Assembly: GCA_009379845.1 (NCBI GenBank)
Contig: WHSZ01000007.1
Span: forward strand, 56,565 to 120,564
Source of the DNA: Pseudonocardiaceae bacterium
GTDB taxonomy: Bacteria > Actinomycetota > Actinomycetes > Mycobacteriales > Pseudonocardiaceae
DNA length: 64,000 nucleotides
Reading direction: 5' to 3'
Part shown: positions 1 through 8,205 of the stretch, piece by piece
Numbering within the stretch: position 1 is the stretch's first letter
Layout of the letters: each line of letters opens with the position of its first letter
Program-made: the position numbers and the translations under genes
Notes under the pieces: generated by a model
What the model saw: only the letters and a program-made list of their open reading frames with translations
Told to the model about the DNA's origin: nothing
The model's database searches: none

Positions 1-824
1 TGGCCGGCTGTTCCCTGACGGTTACCTGGCTGGACGACGAGCTCGAACGGCTGTGGGCAACACCCGTCGACACGCCCGCCTACCGCAAGGGTGCCGTCTC
101 CCAGGAACACGGCGACGAGCCGGAAGTGCCGCGTACGCCACGCGGGTCCACCGTGGCCGGCGGCACCGCGACGGCGACCGGTGCGGCGGTGGACACCTCG
201 GCGTGGCTGGTGCGCGCGATATCCGCAGCGCGTGACGTGTTGCACGAGCACGCCGAGGAGCTGGGCAAGCTGGACGCGATCGCCGGCGACGGTGATCACG
301 GGCGTGGTATGTGCAAGGGCGTGGATGCCGGCCTGGCCGCGGCCGAACGTGCGTTGGACGCGACGGCAACGCCGTCCGCGCTGCTGGCCACGGTCGGCGA
401 CGCGTGGGCCGCGGAGGCCGGCGGTACCTCTGGCGCGTTGTGGGGTGCGGGGCTGCGCGCCGTCGGCGCCCGGCTGCCTGCCGACCGCGCGCCGGAACGC
501 GCCGAGGTGGCGGCCGGAGCCACCGCGGCGCTGGACGCGGTGACCGCGCTTGGCAAGGCGGAGCTGGGCGACAAGACCCTGGTCGACGCGCTGCACCCGT
601 TCAGCACGGCGTTCCGCGGGGAGATCGATGCGGGAACGGGTCTGTCCGAAGCGATGGCCACCGCGGCAACGGAAGCCCGCGAGGCGGCGGACGCCACCGC
701 AGAGCTGCGGCCCCGGATCGGCCGGGCACGCCCGCTCGCGGAACGCAGCATCGGCACTCCGGATCCCGGCGCCGTGTCGCTGGCGATGGTGCTGCGTGCG
801 ATCGCCGACCTGGACGCCAAGTGA
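1..824 (+). CDS. DhaK-DhaL fused dihydroxyacetone/erythrulose kinase, 3' part
   Basis: The reading frame is open from the window edge, so the 5' part is missing. The first ~35 residues match the end of a DhaK domain ([18 protein letters not shown], then TPAYRKG), followed by a linker and a complete DhaL ATP-binding domain with the GDGDHG metal/nucleotide motif near the start and the GGTSGALWG loop. Fused DhaKL proteins phosphorylate triose or tetrulose sugars with ATP in the cytosol. The next gene is an RpiB-type isomerase. That pairing is known from actinobacterial erythritol/threitol catabolism (D- or L-erythrulose kinase plus tetrulose-phosphate isomerase), so a tetrulose kinase is at least as likely as a dihydroxyacetone kinase. 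The substrate cannot be told from the sequence. The end of the gene is partly duplicated just downstream. Confidence 0.9.
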   Translation, partial: AGCSLTVTWLDDELERLWATPVDTPAYRKGAVSQEHGDEPEVPRTPRGSTVAGGTATATGAAVDTSAWLVRAISAARDVLHEHAEELGKLDAIAGDGDHGRGMCKGVDAGLAAAERALDATATPSALLATVGDAWAAEAGGTSGALWGAGLRAVGARLPADRAPERAEVAAGATAALDAVTALGKAELGDKTLVDALHPFSTAFRGEIDAGTGLSEAMATAATEAREAADATAELRPRIGRARPLAERSIGTPDPGAVSLAMVLRAIADLDAK

Positions 825-850
825 GAGGCGGCTTGGACGCCAAGTGAGAG
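811..850 (+). repeat. 17-bp direct repeat duplicating the kinase stop codon region
   Basis: TGGACGCCAAGTGAGAG occurs at 811-827 and again at 834-850, a period of 23 bp. The first copy encodes the last codons and stop of the kinase. The second sits in the 34-nt gap before the isomerase start and contributes to its Shine-Dalgarno region (GAGAGAGGA). It looks like a small tandem duplication by slippage. Confidence 0.85.
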
Positions 851-858
851 AGGAACAG

Positions 859-1317
859 ATGGAGAAACTGCGCGTAGTGGTTGGTAGCGACGACGCGGGC
901 ATGGACTACAAGGACGTGCTGAAGAAGGACCTGGAGAGCGACCCGCGGGTCGTCGAGGTCACCGACGTCGGCGTTGGCAGCGACGAGCACACCGCGTACC
1001 CGCACGTCGCGGTGCACGCCGCGCGGATGGTGTCGGAAGGCAAGGCGGATCGCGCGTTGCTGGTCTGCGGCACCGGGCTCGGCGTGGCGATCAGCGCGAA
1101 CAAGGTGCCCGGCGTTCGTGCGGTGACCGCACACGACAGCTATTCGGTACAACGCTCGGTGCTGAGCAACAACGCGCAGGTGCTCTGCTTCGGCCAGCGG
1201 GTGATCGGCATCGAACTGGCCCGCACGCTGGCCAAGGAGTGGCTCGAGCACAAGTTCGACGAGAACTCCCCGTCAGCCGCGAAAGTGGCCGCGATCGAGG
1301 CCTACGAAGCCTCGTGA
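859..1317 (+). CDS. RpiB/LacAB family sugar-phosphate isomerase
   Basis: A 152-residue protein of the RpiB/LacA/LacB family, with the N-terminal VVVGSDDAG nucleotide-like loop, the [13 protein letters not shown] active-site segment with its cysteine, and the NNAQVLCFG segment. ATG 859 is preceded by GAGAGAGGA. The family interconverts aldose and ketose phosphates: ribose-5-phosphate/ribulose-5-phosphate, or in actinobacterial tetritol pathways tetrulose phosphate/erythrose 4-phosphate. Being immediately downstream of a DhaKL kinase favours the tetrulose role (inference). The stop codon is embedded in a dispersed palindromic repeat. Confidence 0.88.
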   Translation: MEKLRVVVGSDDAGMDYKDVLKKDLESDPRVVEVTDVGVGSDEHTAYPHVAVHAARMVSEGKADRALLVCGTGLGVAISANKVPGVRAVTAHDSYSVQRSVLSNNAQVLCFGQRVIGIELARTLAKEWLEHKFDENSPSAAKVAAIEAYEAS

Positions 1318-1356
1318 GTCTTTTTAGGTGCTATAACCCGTAAAAAGGCTCACGAG
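1311..1356. repeat. TGAGTC-box palindromic repeat, copy A
   Basis: A 46-bp imperfect palindrome with arms CTCGTGAGTCTTTTT and AAAAAGGCTCACGAG around a GGTGCTATAACCC centre. Bases 5-7 of the element are the TGA stop of the RpiB-like gene. Its right end merges into the GAGGAGA Shine-Dalgarno of the next gene. Related copies lie at 24203-24247 and 53442-53486. The T-run is inside the 5' arm, so it is not a textbook intrinsic terminator; a REP/MITE-like dispersed element is the better description. Confidence 0.85.
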
Positions 1357-1366
1357 GAGACCACCT

Positions 1367-1789
1367 ATGCCGAAACCACCGCTTCCCGACGCGGTCAGCG
1401 AGCTGCTCGCCAAGCCGAACCCTTCGGTGATCACCACGGTTCGCCCCGACGGCCAGCCCGTCTCGGTGGCGACCTGGTACCTGTGGGACAACGGCCGCAT
1501 CCTCGTCAACATGGACGAGGGGCGAAAGCGGCTCGAGCACGTCCGCAACGACCCCCGCGTCAGTGTCACCGTGCTCGCCGCGGACAGCTGGTACACGCAC
1601 GTCAGCATGCAGGGCCGGGTCGTCGAGCTGCGTGACGATCCCGATCTGGTGGATATCGACCGGATCGCCAAGCACTACATCGGCGACCGGTACCCGAAGC
1701 GGGAGCGCAACCGGATCAGCGCGTGGATCGAGATCGACCGGTGGCACGGCTGGGGCAAGATGGAGAACACCGACGTGGTGCACCACTAG
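1367..1789 (+). CDS. PPOX-class, probably F420-dependent, oxidoreductase
   Basis: A 140-residue split-beta-barrel protein of the pyridoxamine-phosphate-oxidase-like superfamily. It resembles the TIGR03618 type of actinobacterial F420-binding enzymes: an N-terminal NPSVITTVRPDGQPVSVATW strand pair, a short helix with KRLEHVRNDPRVSV, and a final GWGKMEN strand. ATG 1367 has GAGGAGA nine bases upstream, formed by the end of the palindromic repeat. Members bind F420, FMN or heme. F420 use is inferred from the actinobacterial context and the substrate is unknown. No operon partner is evident. Confidence 0.8.
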   Translation: MPKPPLPDAVSELLAKPNPSVITTVRPDGQPVSVATWYLWDNGRILVNMDEGRKRLEHVRNDPRVSVTVLAADSWYTHVSMQGRVVELRDDPDLVDIDRIAKHYIGDRYPKRERNRISAWIEIDRWHGWGKMENTDVVHH

Positions 1790-1873
1790 ATCCACTCTGT
1801 TGTGCGACTAGGCGAACGGGTGCTGATGCCGGAATCTCGAGGGTGACCGCCCGCGCCACCCGGAAGGATCTCC

Positions 1874-2764
1874 ATGCGCACCGCGAAGCTCCCGCTGTTC
1901 GCTCTCGTGCTCGCTCTCGTGCTGAGCGTGCTGACCCCGGCGTCGGCGAGCGGTGCGCCGCCCGGCGACGGCGGGTTCAACGACTGGTCGTGCGAGCCGA
2001 GTCCCGCGCACCCCGAACCCGTCGTGCTGGTGCACGGCACCGGAGACAACAAGGACAGGACGTGGCGGGTGCTCGGCCCGAGGCTGGCGGAGGAAGGCTA
2101 CTGTGCCTTCGCGCTGACCTACGGCGTGGTTCCGAAGATGGCGCTTGCCGACGATGTGGTCGGCGGCCTGATGCCCATCGAGTACAGCGCCGGGGAGCTG
2201 AAGTCCTTTGTGGACTCTGTACTGCGCGCCAGCGGCACTCGAAAGGTCGACATCGTCGGGTATTCGCAGGGCACGATGGTGCCGACGTACTACGCGAAGC
2301 TGCTGGACGGCGCCGACAAGATCGACGAGTACGTCAGCCTCGCGCCGGGGTGGAACGGCACGAATGTCGCCGGAATGGCCACCCTCTACACGCTGCTCCG
2401 CGCCCTCGGCTTGCAGGGCGTCACGAACCTGCTGACCGATTGCCGGGCGTGCCCGCAGCTGCTCACCGGATCGGAGCTGCTGCGAAAACTGCACAAGGGC
2501 GGCATTTTCCTGCCACAGATCAGCTATACCAACATCGTGACCAAGTACGACGAGATCGTGGTGCCGTACACCAGTGGCTTCCGTAAGGGCCCGAACGTGC
2601 GGAACGTGCTGCTGCAGGATTCCTGCGAGGCCGACCGCACTAATCATGTCGGTATCGTGGTCGATCCGAACGCGGTCGGGCACGTGCTGAACGCGTTGGA
2701 TCCGGCGAACGCCGAACCGGTGCGCTGCGTGCCGATGGGCCCCGTCGCGCCGAGCGATCACTGA
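1874..2764 (+). CDS. Secreted lipase (Lipase class 2 type)
   Basis: A 296-residue alpha/beta hydrolase with an N-terminal signal peptide (hydrophobic residues ~6-22, likely cleaved after ASASG near 27). The VLVHGTG oxyanion segment lies at ~52-58. The catalytic triad is visible as Ser131 in GYSQG, Asp226 in KYDEIV and His258 in TNHVG. Length and triad order fit the actinobacterial class 2 (EstA-like) triacylglycerol lipases. Four cysteines after the catalytic serine could form disulfides, as expected of an exported enzyme. GGAAGGATCTCC precedes ATG 1874. A strong hairpin follows the stop codon. Confidence 0.88.
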   Translation: MRTAKLPLFALVLALVLSVLTPASASGAPPGDGGFNDWSCEPSPAHPEPVVLVHGTGDNKDRTWRVLGPRLAEEGYCAFALTYGVVPKMALADDVVGGLMPIEYSAGELKSFVDSVLRASGTRKVDIVGYSQGTMVPTYYAKLLDGADKIDEYVSLAPGWNGTNVAGMATLYTLLRALGLQGVTNLLTDCRACPQLLTGSELLRKLHKGGIFLPQISYTNIVTKYDEIVVPYTSGFRKGPNVRNVLLQDSCEADRTNHVGIVVDPNAVGHVLNALDPANAEPVRCVPMGPVAPSDH

Positions 2765-2776
2765 AGGGCATCAGGA

Positions 2777-2836
2777 GAGCCCCCGGCCCAGGGGGGAGGG
2801 CCGGGGGCTCGGCAGCCGGCTGGGGGGATAGCCGGC
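2777..2836 (+). terminator. Double-hairpin terminator after lipase
   Basis: GAGCCCCCGGCCC (2777-2789) pairs perfectly with GGGCCGGGGGCTC (2798-2810). A second stem of GCCGGCT/AGCCGGC spans 2815-2836. No U-tract follows, which is common for actinobacterial terminators. The site lies between two convergent genes and may serve both. Confidence 0.75.
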
Positions 2837-2956
2837 GATGATCACCTTAGAACACCCCGCATGATCATCAAGTGGGGTGCGAGCAACGGTTCCCGATGAC
2901 GGATATGGCAGTGTACGCATGCACGTGTGTCGCGGTGCGCCGCGAGGTTCTCACGC

Positions 2957-4621
2957 TCACAGGTCGTTCAGCGCCGCGCGGTACGCGTCCTCGTCGAGCT
3001 CCCCGTTCTCGGTGAGCGCCACGTAGACGTATCGCGTGGTCAACTCGCCGATCGCGCGCAGGATCTCGTCGCGATCCTCGCCGGAGTGCCGCAGCCGTTT
3101 CGCGGCCTCCCATGCCTCTGGCGGATCGTTGTCCCACAGCTGGTTGATCACGATCTCCTTGATCGCGAGGAACAGTCTGGGATTCACGCCTTCGACATCG
3201 CCGGCGAACTCCGGGTCGTCCAGTGCGTCGTGGTATTCGGGGTGCTCGCCGACGACCAGGGTCCGCCGATCATCGGGGTCACGCGGGTCCAGTTCGAGAT
3301 ACTCGTCGTCGATCGTGATGTGGTTCTCTGGGATCGCGAAGCTGCGCCGGTCAAGTATGTCGCCAAGTGTCGCGACGTCCGGCGCGTCCGCCGCGTCGCC
3401 GAGGTAGTAGTCGACCAGCGACGGATCTTCTTCGAATTCCTCGTCGTGGTCGTCGTGGTCGTCGTGGTCGAACAAGGCGAGGATGTCCTCGTCGTCGTAT
3501 TCCTCGGTGCCGGATTCCGTACCCATCTCGTCGGCAAGCTGTATCACATCGGCCGCGGCGGCTTCCGGCAGTTCGTTGCGGGCCGCCGCCCAGCGTGTCC
3601 ATGCCGATGTCACCGTCGGCAGGACTTCCGCGACTTCCGGATCAACCGAATCGCTGCCAAGCTGCTCGGCGAAAAAGATGGTGAGCTTCTGCGGGCTGAC
3701 CCGCTGCGGCGCCGCCGGGTCGTAGTCGTAGCCGTAGTCCACGATCAGCCTGGCGCACCTGCGGATCTCCTCGGTAGCGTCCAAACCGGACTCGCGTAGG
3801 AACTCCTCCGTCGCGGCCGCCCGTTGCTCATCGGATGCTTCGGGTGCGGGCCCGGCTTGCGGATCCGGTTCAGGCAGGGCACGGCATCGAGCGAGCGCCA
3901 GCGCGCGGAACTCCGCGAAGTCCTCGTCGACTGATTCCGCGTCGGACTCGGACAGCGAATCGGTGTCCTGAATGGCGTCTTCCAGCAGCCGCCGCGCCCG
4001 CGATGGTGGTACGCCCGTCACGCGCAGCACCCCGTCGCTTTCCACCTCCTTTTCTCGCATCTCGGCCAGGGTCTGCTCCGGTTCGGTGATCGGGAAGAGG
4101 TCCGTGGCGCCCGGCTCGCCGTGCGTGAAATCGAGCAACGCCACCAGTCCGTGCGCTACACCGTCGCGTTCGAACACACACAACAGCGAGGCGTCCTCGC
4201 CGTACACGTCCGCGAGCATCCAGCATTCCCGCACGGCGACCTTGCCGATGGAGTTGCCCCAGGCCGGCTCGGCAACACCCTGTTCGGCGAGTTCCTCCGC
4301 GGCTCGCCCGGCGACTTCGCGGTGTTGCTCGCTGACCCCGATCACGTGCATCGCGCGAAGCAGTGCCAAAGCGGCAGGAGTGGTCTTCCCGCTGGCGTAG
4401 TTGATCAGCTCGAGGCCACTCGGCGCGTCGCCGTCCTCGTCAACCCACTCGTCGCCGAGCACATCCGAGGCGAACATTTCCGCCTGCAGCGGATCGGGTT
4501 CTTCCACCAGGGCAAGGAATCCACGGAGCACTTCGCCGCACGCCTCGTTCCGCTCGGACCGCACGGGCCGTACCGACGCCGCTCCCTTTTTCTTCTTTCG
4601 TCCACGACTCACCGGGCTCAT
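2957..4621 (-). CDS. Large acidic protein of unknown function, MSPVSRGRK family
   Basis: A 554-residue protein without signal peptide or membrane segment. It opens with MSPVSRGRKKKK, a basic tag almost identical to the start of the pRiA4b-ORF3-like protein at 19802-21298. The first ~270 residues of both have the same plan: an alpha-helical segment of DPLxAEM type, a helix with ALALLRAM/LAMLLAIG, then a beta-rich domain with HGLVALLDF-like strands. The C-terminal half differs: it is strongly acidic, with a DHDDHDDHDEEFEED stretch encoded by a 9-bp DNA repeat around 3445-3475, and ends in a helical domain. No catalytic motif is recognised. Paralogy to the 19.8-kb gene is direct observation; function is unknown. 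Confidence 0.75.
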   Translation of the reverse strand: MSPVSRGRKKKKGAASVRPVRSERNEACGEVLRGFLALVEEPDPLQAEMFASDVLGDEWVDEDGDAPSGLELINYASGKTTPAALALLRAMHVIGVSEQHREVAGRAAEELAEQGVAEPAWGNSIGKVAVRECWMLADVYGEDASLLCVFERDGVAHGLVALLDFTHGEPGATDLFPITEPEQTLAEMREKEVESDGVLRVTGVPPSRARRLLEDAIQDTDSLSESDAESVDEDFAEFRALALARCRALPEPDPQAGPAPEASDEQRAAATEEFLRESGLDATEEIRRCARLIVDYGYDYDPAAPQRVSPQKLTIFFAEQLGSDSVDPEVAEVLPTVTSAWTRWAAARNELPEAAAADVIQLADEMGTESGTEEYDDEDILALFDHDDHDDHDEEFEEDPSLVDYYLGDAADAPDVATLGDILDRRSFAIPENHITIDDEYLELDPRDPDDRRTLVVGEHPEYHDALDDPEFAGDVEGVNPRLFLAIKEIVINQLWDNDPPEAWEAAKRLRHSGEDRDEILRAIGELTTRYVYVALTENGELDEDAYRAALNDL

Positions 4622-4720
4622 ATCGACATGCTGCCACCACGGCGGAGGCGGCGAATCGGGGGTCCGCGTTACCGGTCGTCCAAGAGGGACCGTCGCCCCG
4701 TTGCCCGATGTGGACGCCGC

Positions 4721-5149
4721 TCACTCTCCGTCTTTCTCGGCCGTGAACGGATTGTGCAGTCGTACGCCGGTGCGTTCCACATCCCTTCCGTTCCGGGTAA
4801 CCAGTGTCAGACCGTGCGCCGTGGCGGTAGCCGCGATCAAACCGTCGATCACCGGGATCGGTTGGTTATGCGGCTGTGCGCCCCATTCAACGGCCACGGC
4901 GGCGTCCACCGGCAGGATACGGTCCGCGAACTGATGCACCACCCGGATCAACCACTCGTGCAACGCGTCGGCCTGCTCCCGGTCGCCGCGCTGCCGAACC
5001 CGCTCGACGCCGCGCTGGAGCTCCCCAACGGTCAACGCGCTCAGATAGAGCTGGCCGGCGGATACCCGATCCCACCAAGCCGCAAATCCCGGATTCGGGT
5101 CTCGTCTCCGTGCTTCCGACACCACATTGGTATCCAATAGGCAGTTCAC
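4721..5149 (-). CDS. PIN-domain toxin, FitB/VapC type
   Basis: A 142-residue PIN-domain ribonuclease. The four acidic active-site positions are visible: Asp6 in LLDTNVVSE, Glu43 in GELQRG, Asp102 in PVIDGLIAATA and Asp123 in TRNGRDV. The VVSE segment after the first aspartate and the IDGLIAATA helix are typical of the FitB branch. Such toxins cleave RNA when released from their antitoxin. The start ATG overlaps the stop of the upstream Phd-type antitoxin by four bases (ATGA), so the two are translationally coupled. Confidence 0.88.
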   Translation of the reverse strand: MNCLLDTNVVSEARRRDPNPGFAAWWDRVSAGQLYLSALTVGELQRGVERVRQRGDREQADALHEWLIRVVHQFADRILPVDAAVAVEWGAQPHNQPIPVIDGLIAATATAHGLTLVTRNGRDVERTGVRLHNPFTAEKDGE

Positions 5150-5430
5150 CTGGCCGCTCCGAGATCGACTTCACGAGGAAGGCTGTCCTTCCGGTCGGCC
5201 ACCACTTCGTCCACCGCGTCGGCGAACTCGTCGCCGGTATGGAATCCGCCCGCCAGCGCCTCCTTGAAATCCACCTCCACCTCGATGCCGGCCAGCCGTC
5301 GATAGCTGGCGATGTCGATGACTACGGCCACCTCCTCTCCGTGTCGCGTGATGAACTGCGGCCCGTCGACCTGGACTTTCCGCAGTACCTCACTCAGTCG
5401 CTGCTTCGCATCCTGAACTTGCCATCGCAT
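5146..5430 (-). CDS. Phd/YefM-type antitoxin
   Basis: A 94-residue protein with the Phd/YefM N-terminal DNA-binding fold: WQVQDAKQRLSEVL, GPQFITRHGEEVAVVI, then SYRRLAG. An acidic tail would wrap the PIN toxin encoded immediately downstream. Antitoxins of this type repress their own operon, and the 30 bp upstream of ATG 5430 carry short TAGACAGA repeats that could be the operator. Pairing of a Phd fold with a FitB-like PIN toxin is common in actinobacteria. Confidence 0.88.
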   Translation of the reverse strand: MRWQVQDAKQRLSEVLRKVQVDGPQFITRHGEEVAVVIDIASYRRLAGIEVEVDFKEALAGGFHTGDEFADAVDEVVADRKDSLPREVDLGAAR

Positions 5431-5440
5431 ACCGGCCTCC

Positions 5441-5464
5441 GTCTAGACAGACTAGACAGAACCG
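5441..5464 (-). promoter_or_regulatory. Candidate operator/promoter of the Phd-PIN operon
   Basis: Two adjacent direct repeats of CTAGACAG(A) (GTCTAGACAG then ACTAGACAGA) lie 11-30 bp upstream of the antitoxin start. The first contains the TCTAGA palindrome. On the minus strand TAGTCT could serve as a -10. Position and repeat structure fit autorepression; binding is inferred. Confidence 0.4.
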
Positions 5465-5502
5465 TCTGCGCGTGCAAGTCTGACTCCCGGCGCCGGTTCG
5501 CA

Positions 5503-5865
5503 CTACGGACTCTCGTCGAGAAGGCGGGCCAGCCGTCGCGGGGCCACAAGCTGATAGGAGGTGTGTACCCATTCCACGATCTGTTCCCAGCGCTGCTCGC
5601 TCTCCTCCCCGACGAGCGCGATGGAGACCCAGCCGTACCTGCCGAGCCCGTAGCCCGTGGGCTGTGCGGTCGGGTCGGTCGCGACGACGGCTTCGGCTTC
5701 CTCGATCGGAAGCTTCACGGTGAGGCTGTGCCCGTCAGGATCGGCGAAGACAAAGTTCTTGCCGCGTACCCGGAACGTGGGTTCGCCGTCCCATGCCTCG
5801 ATGTCGACGCGTGTCGCTTCGGGGAGGGCAGTGGCGATCTTCGTCAACCGCCGCAGGTTGTCCAT
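5503..5865 (-). CDS. MmcQ/YjbR family protein
   Basis: A 120-residue CyaY-like-fold protein of the MmcQ/YjbR family: a helical start (LRRLTKIATALPEAT), the RVRGKNFVF strand pair, LTVKLPIEEAEA, and the GRYGWVSIAL strand followed by WEQIVEWVHTSYQLVAP. The ATG at 5865 is chosen because it gives the family's usual length and has CGGTGAGCGGAG upstream; the frame is open further 5' but those residues are non-homologous. The family is often called DNA-binding on structural grounds; its biochemical role is unsettled. Confidence 0.82.
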   Translation of the reverse strand: MDNLRRLTKIATALPEATRVDIEAWDGEPTFRVRGKNFVFADPDGHSLTVKLPIEEAEAVVATDPTAQPTGYGLGRYGWVSIALVGEESEQRWEQIVEWVHTSYQLVAPRRLARLLDESP

Positions 5866-5911
5866 GCTCCGCTCACCGCCGGCAGGAAAACTGGGGTAAG
5901 TGGCGGTGAGC

Positions 5912-6207
5912 TTACTCCACCTCGCCGATCCGTACGGCGATTTTGCTGCGGGGTGACCACTCCGGTGCGGATATACCGGGCCGCTCGACCACGCCCGCGA
6001 CATCCCAGCCGGGGATCACCGGGAAGAACGCGTCGATCGCGCCGTCCAGCCGACCTTCCCGCAACTTCCAGTCGACCGGGTTGACCGAGGCGGCCTTGAC
6101 ATCCACCAGAACGCTGTCCGGGCCTACTTTGGGTTCGGTACTTCGGACAGTTCCAGTACGTCGGTGCCGCCGTACGCCGAATAGATAATGGCCTGCCTCT
6201 CGACCAT
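5912..6207 (-). pseudogene. Truncated, frameshifted zinc-type alcohol dehydrogenase / quinone oxidoreductase
   Basis: From ATG 6207 the frame reads MVERQAIIYSAYGG, then VLELSEVPNPK, the normal start of an MDR-family dehydrogenase, but hits TAG at ~6122. The homology resumes one frame over (VDVKAASVNPVDWKLREG, then GWDVAGVVE). Loss of one base after the PNPK codons explains the shift. The protein then degenerates and stops at 5912, so only ~95 of the usual ~310 residues remain; the cofactor-binding domain is absent. A non-functional remnant. Confidence 0.8.
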
Positions 6208-6220
6208 TATGGAATCACGA

Positions 6221-6832
6221 TCACTGGATCGTGAAATGCCCCCTGGTGTACGAGCCGACCGTGGCATTCCGGTCCACGTCGCCGGCAATTCCCGGCACGG
6301 TGCCCTCGCTGGTGTGCTGGTGCAACGCGAGTTTCGGATGGGACCAGCCAGGATTCCCTGGATCACCGTTGTACCGCGCGATCCACAACAACACGTTGTT
6401 ATCGGCCCAGTCGTCCGGCCGCAAGACGGTTTGCCACCAGTTCAGGTTCGCGTACACCAGCATCCCGCTGACCCCGGTGCGTTCCCGGAACTGGGCGATG
6501 AAATCGCGTATGAACGCGTTCGCGTCACCAAAGCCCTCGGCCTCCATGTCGAGAGCCGGCCATACGCTGCCCGAATTCAGCAAATCGCGCTCTTTCAGCC
6601 GGTCCGCGAAGTGCGCGACCTGCGCGCCGACGTCGACCGGACGCGCGAAATGGTAGCCACCAGCGGCGATCCCAGCTCCCCGTGCACCGTTCGCGTAATC
6701 GTCCGACGTGGGGTCGACATAGTCGACCGACTCGGTCACCTTCATGACCGCATAGGTAATGTTGTTGCCGCGCACGGTATTCCAGTCTTCGACAGTGTTG
6801 TAATGGGAGACATCCACTCCGTAGTCCGTCAT
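6221..6832 (-). CDS. GH25 family muramidase (lysozyme)
   Basis: A 203-residue single-domain glycoside hydrolase family 25 protein that would hydrolyse the MurNAc-GlcNAc bond of peptidoglycan. Conserved elements are GVDVSHYN with Asp7, YHFARP at ~60-65, WPALDMEAEG with Asp95 and Glu97 (the acid/base pair), YANLNWW and LWIARYNG. The spacing of Asp7/Asp95/Glu97 matches the Streptomyces enzyme Cellosyl. Start ATG 6832 leaves no signal peptide, unlike most secreted actinobacterial GH25 enzymes; it resembles a phage-type endolysin or an enzyme exported by another route. A broken dehydrogenase follows 13 bp downstream. Confidence 0.87.
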   Translation of the reverse strand: MTDYGVDVSHYNTVEDWNTVRGNNITYAVMKVTESVDYVDPTSDDYANGARGAGIAAGGYHFARPVDVGAQVAHFADRLKERDLLNSGSVWPALDMEAEGFGDANAFIRDFIAQFRERTGVSGMLVYANLNWWQTVLRPDDWADNNVLLWIARYNGDPGNPGWSHPKLALHQHTSEGTVPGIAGDVDRNATVGSYTRGHFTIQ

Positions 6833-7006
6833 GGCAGATCCCCGATCGTCCGGCAGTTCCTATGTTCCTCATTTTTCCGCTAGTGAGGACGACTCGGGAG
6901 AAACTGACGGAAATTCATGCGGCTGGCCCACGACGAAGGTCGGTCAGATACCGAACGTGTGCGCCGCATCCGTACCATCGATCGCGGATGTGGCGTCCGC
7001 GTGCCG

Positions 7007-7705
7007 TCATTGCCGGTGAAAGGCGCCGGTCAGCTTCGCGTAGGCGACGATGTTGTCCCGGTACTGTCCGGACGCGCGGTTGAATTCGCCGCCGCAGGTA
7101 ATCAGGCGCAGCTCTGGTTCGTCGGTGTTGCCGTACACCTTCTCGGTGGGGAATCCCGATTTCGGATAACGATCTACGCGGTAGACGGTGAAAACCGCTT
7201 CGGTGCCGTCCGCCCGATGCACGGTGGCCTGCGCACCGACGACCAGCTGGTGCAACCGGTAGAACACGCCGGGAACGTGGTTGTAGTCGACGTGGCCGGC
7301 GATGATCGCGGGCCCCCGCTCACCCGGGGTGGGACTTTTCTCGTACCAGCCGGCGGTTTCCGCATCTTCCGGAACCTCGAGCGCGCGGTCCGGCTGCAGC
7401 CCGAGCTCGATGATCTCCCCGGTGTGCACGTTGATCGACGGTACTTCGAGGCTGACCGGTCGCGATTCTGGGAGCGCTTGCCCCGCAACGGTTTTCGCGG
7501 TTGTCGGCTTTGCCGGCGTGTTCAGCGCCCGCTCGGTTGGTGTGGTTGGTGCCGTCGGCGCGGCTCTGGCCGGGTCGGCCTCCGGGTTGGGCGACGTGGC
7601 GGGCCCGGAGATCAGCAGCGCGGTCAACACGATCGCGGCCGCGGCGGCCGTGGCGGCACCGATCGCCGTCACGACCGCTTTCCGACGGGGATGTTGCTGA
7701 CTCAC
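7007..7705 (-). CDS. Class F sortase
   Basis: A 232-residue protein with one N-terminal membrane helix (~11-33), a Thr/Pro/Ala-rich linker to ~80 and a sortase fold. Catalytic residues are His138 in IIAGHVDY, Cys204 in RLITCGG and Arg216 in GQYRDNIV, in the order and spacing of class F sortases. These actinobacterial transpeptidases anchor or process cell-surface proteins; natural substrates are poorly known. The start overlaps the stop of the upstream Excalibur-protein gene by four bases, so the two are co-translated. The upstream protein is a candidate partner, but it has no visible LPxTG-type motif. Confidence 0.9.
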   Translation of the reverse strand: MSQQHPRRKAVVTAIGAATAAAAAIVLTALLISGPATSPNPEADPARAAPTAPTTPTERALNTPAKPTTAKTVAGQALPESRPVSLEVPSINVHTGEIIELGLQPDRALEVPEDAETAGWYEKSPTPGERGPAIIAGHVDYNHVPGVFYRLHQLVVGAQATVHRADGTEAVFTVYRVDRYPKSGFPTEKVYGNTDEPELRLITCGGEFNRASGQYRDNIVAYAKLTGAFHRQ

Positions 7706-8205
7706 CGGTTGGTGACACCGCCGGTCGCGACCCCGCCGACCGGAGCCTCCTCCACCTGTGGCGCGCCTTCCGTGCTGCTCGAGTCCGCCTCACAGGCGAG
7801 GCCGTCGTTGTCGGCATCCAGGCGGTGCGGGTCCGACGGGTCGGAGTCCAGGGTCGCCTGTGCCTCTCCCGGCGTGGCGAAGTCGGCGCAGTCCATATCG
7901 ACGAACTCCGGCGCGGCCGGTTCGGCGGCATCCTGAGTTTCCGGTGCTTCCGGGGATTCCGGCTGAGCCGGTGCCTCGGGTTCACTGCCCGACCCGTCGT
8001 GTTGGTGCTCGCAGGCGATGCCATCCTTGTCGGCGTCCAGCCCGTGCGGATCGGATGGATCCGTCTGGAGCTCAGCCTGAGCCTCGGCCTGGGTCTCGAA
8101 ACTCGAACAGTCCAGATCCTGCGCGGACGCGCTGCCGAGCAGGACGAACAACCCGGCGAGCGCTGGCACGGTCAGCACGACGAGTATGTGTCGAATGTAG
8201 GACAC
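7702..8205 (-). CDS. Secreted protein with two Excalibur domains
   Basis: A 167-residue protein with a signal peptide (hydrophobic ~5-24, cleavage near SASA-QD) and two Excalibur calcium-binding domains. Each has paired cysteines and a DxDxDGxxC motif: LDADKDGIACE and LDADNDGLACE. A Pro/Glu-rich linker joins them. The 3' end overlaps the class F sortase start (ATGA), linking the two in function. It is probably extracellular or cell-wall associated. The C-terminus is Gly/Val/Thr-rich, without a transmembrane anchor. The 224 bp upstream of the start should carry the promoter; no clear -35/-10 pair was assigned. Confidence 0.85.
   Translation of the reverse strand: MSYIRHILVVLTVPALAGLFVLLGSASAQDLDCSSFETQAEAQAELQTDPSDPHGLDADKDGIACEHQHDGSGSEPEAPAQPESPEAPETQDAAEPAAPEFVDMDCADFATPGEAQATLDSDPSDPHRLDADNDGLACEADSSSTEGAPQVEEAPVGGVATGGVTNR

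Noticed and set aside
1311..1356. Copy A of the palindrome as an ordinary intrinsic terminator
   Set aside because: The T-run is within the stem's 5' arm rather than after the stem, and the sequence is conserved at unrelated loci, including the loop. A dispersed element fits better, though it may still stop transcription.
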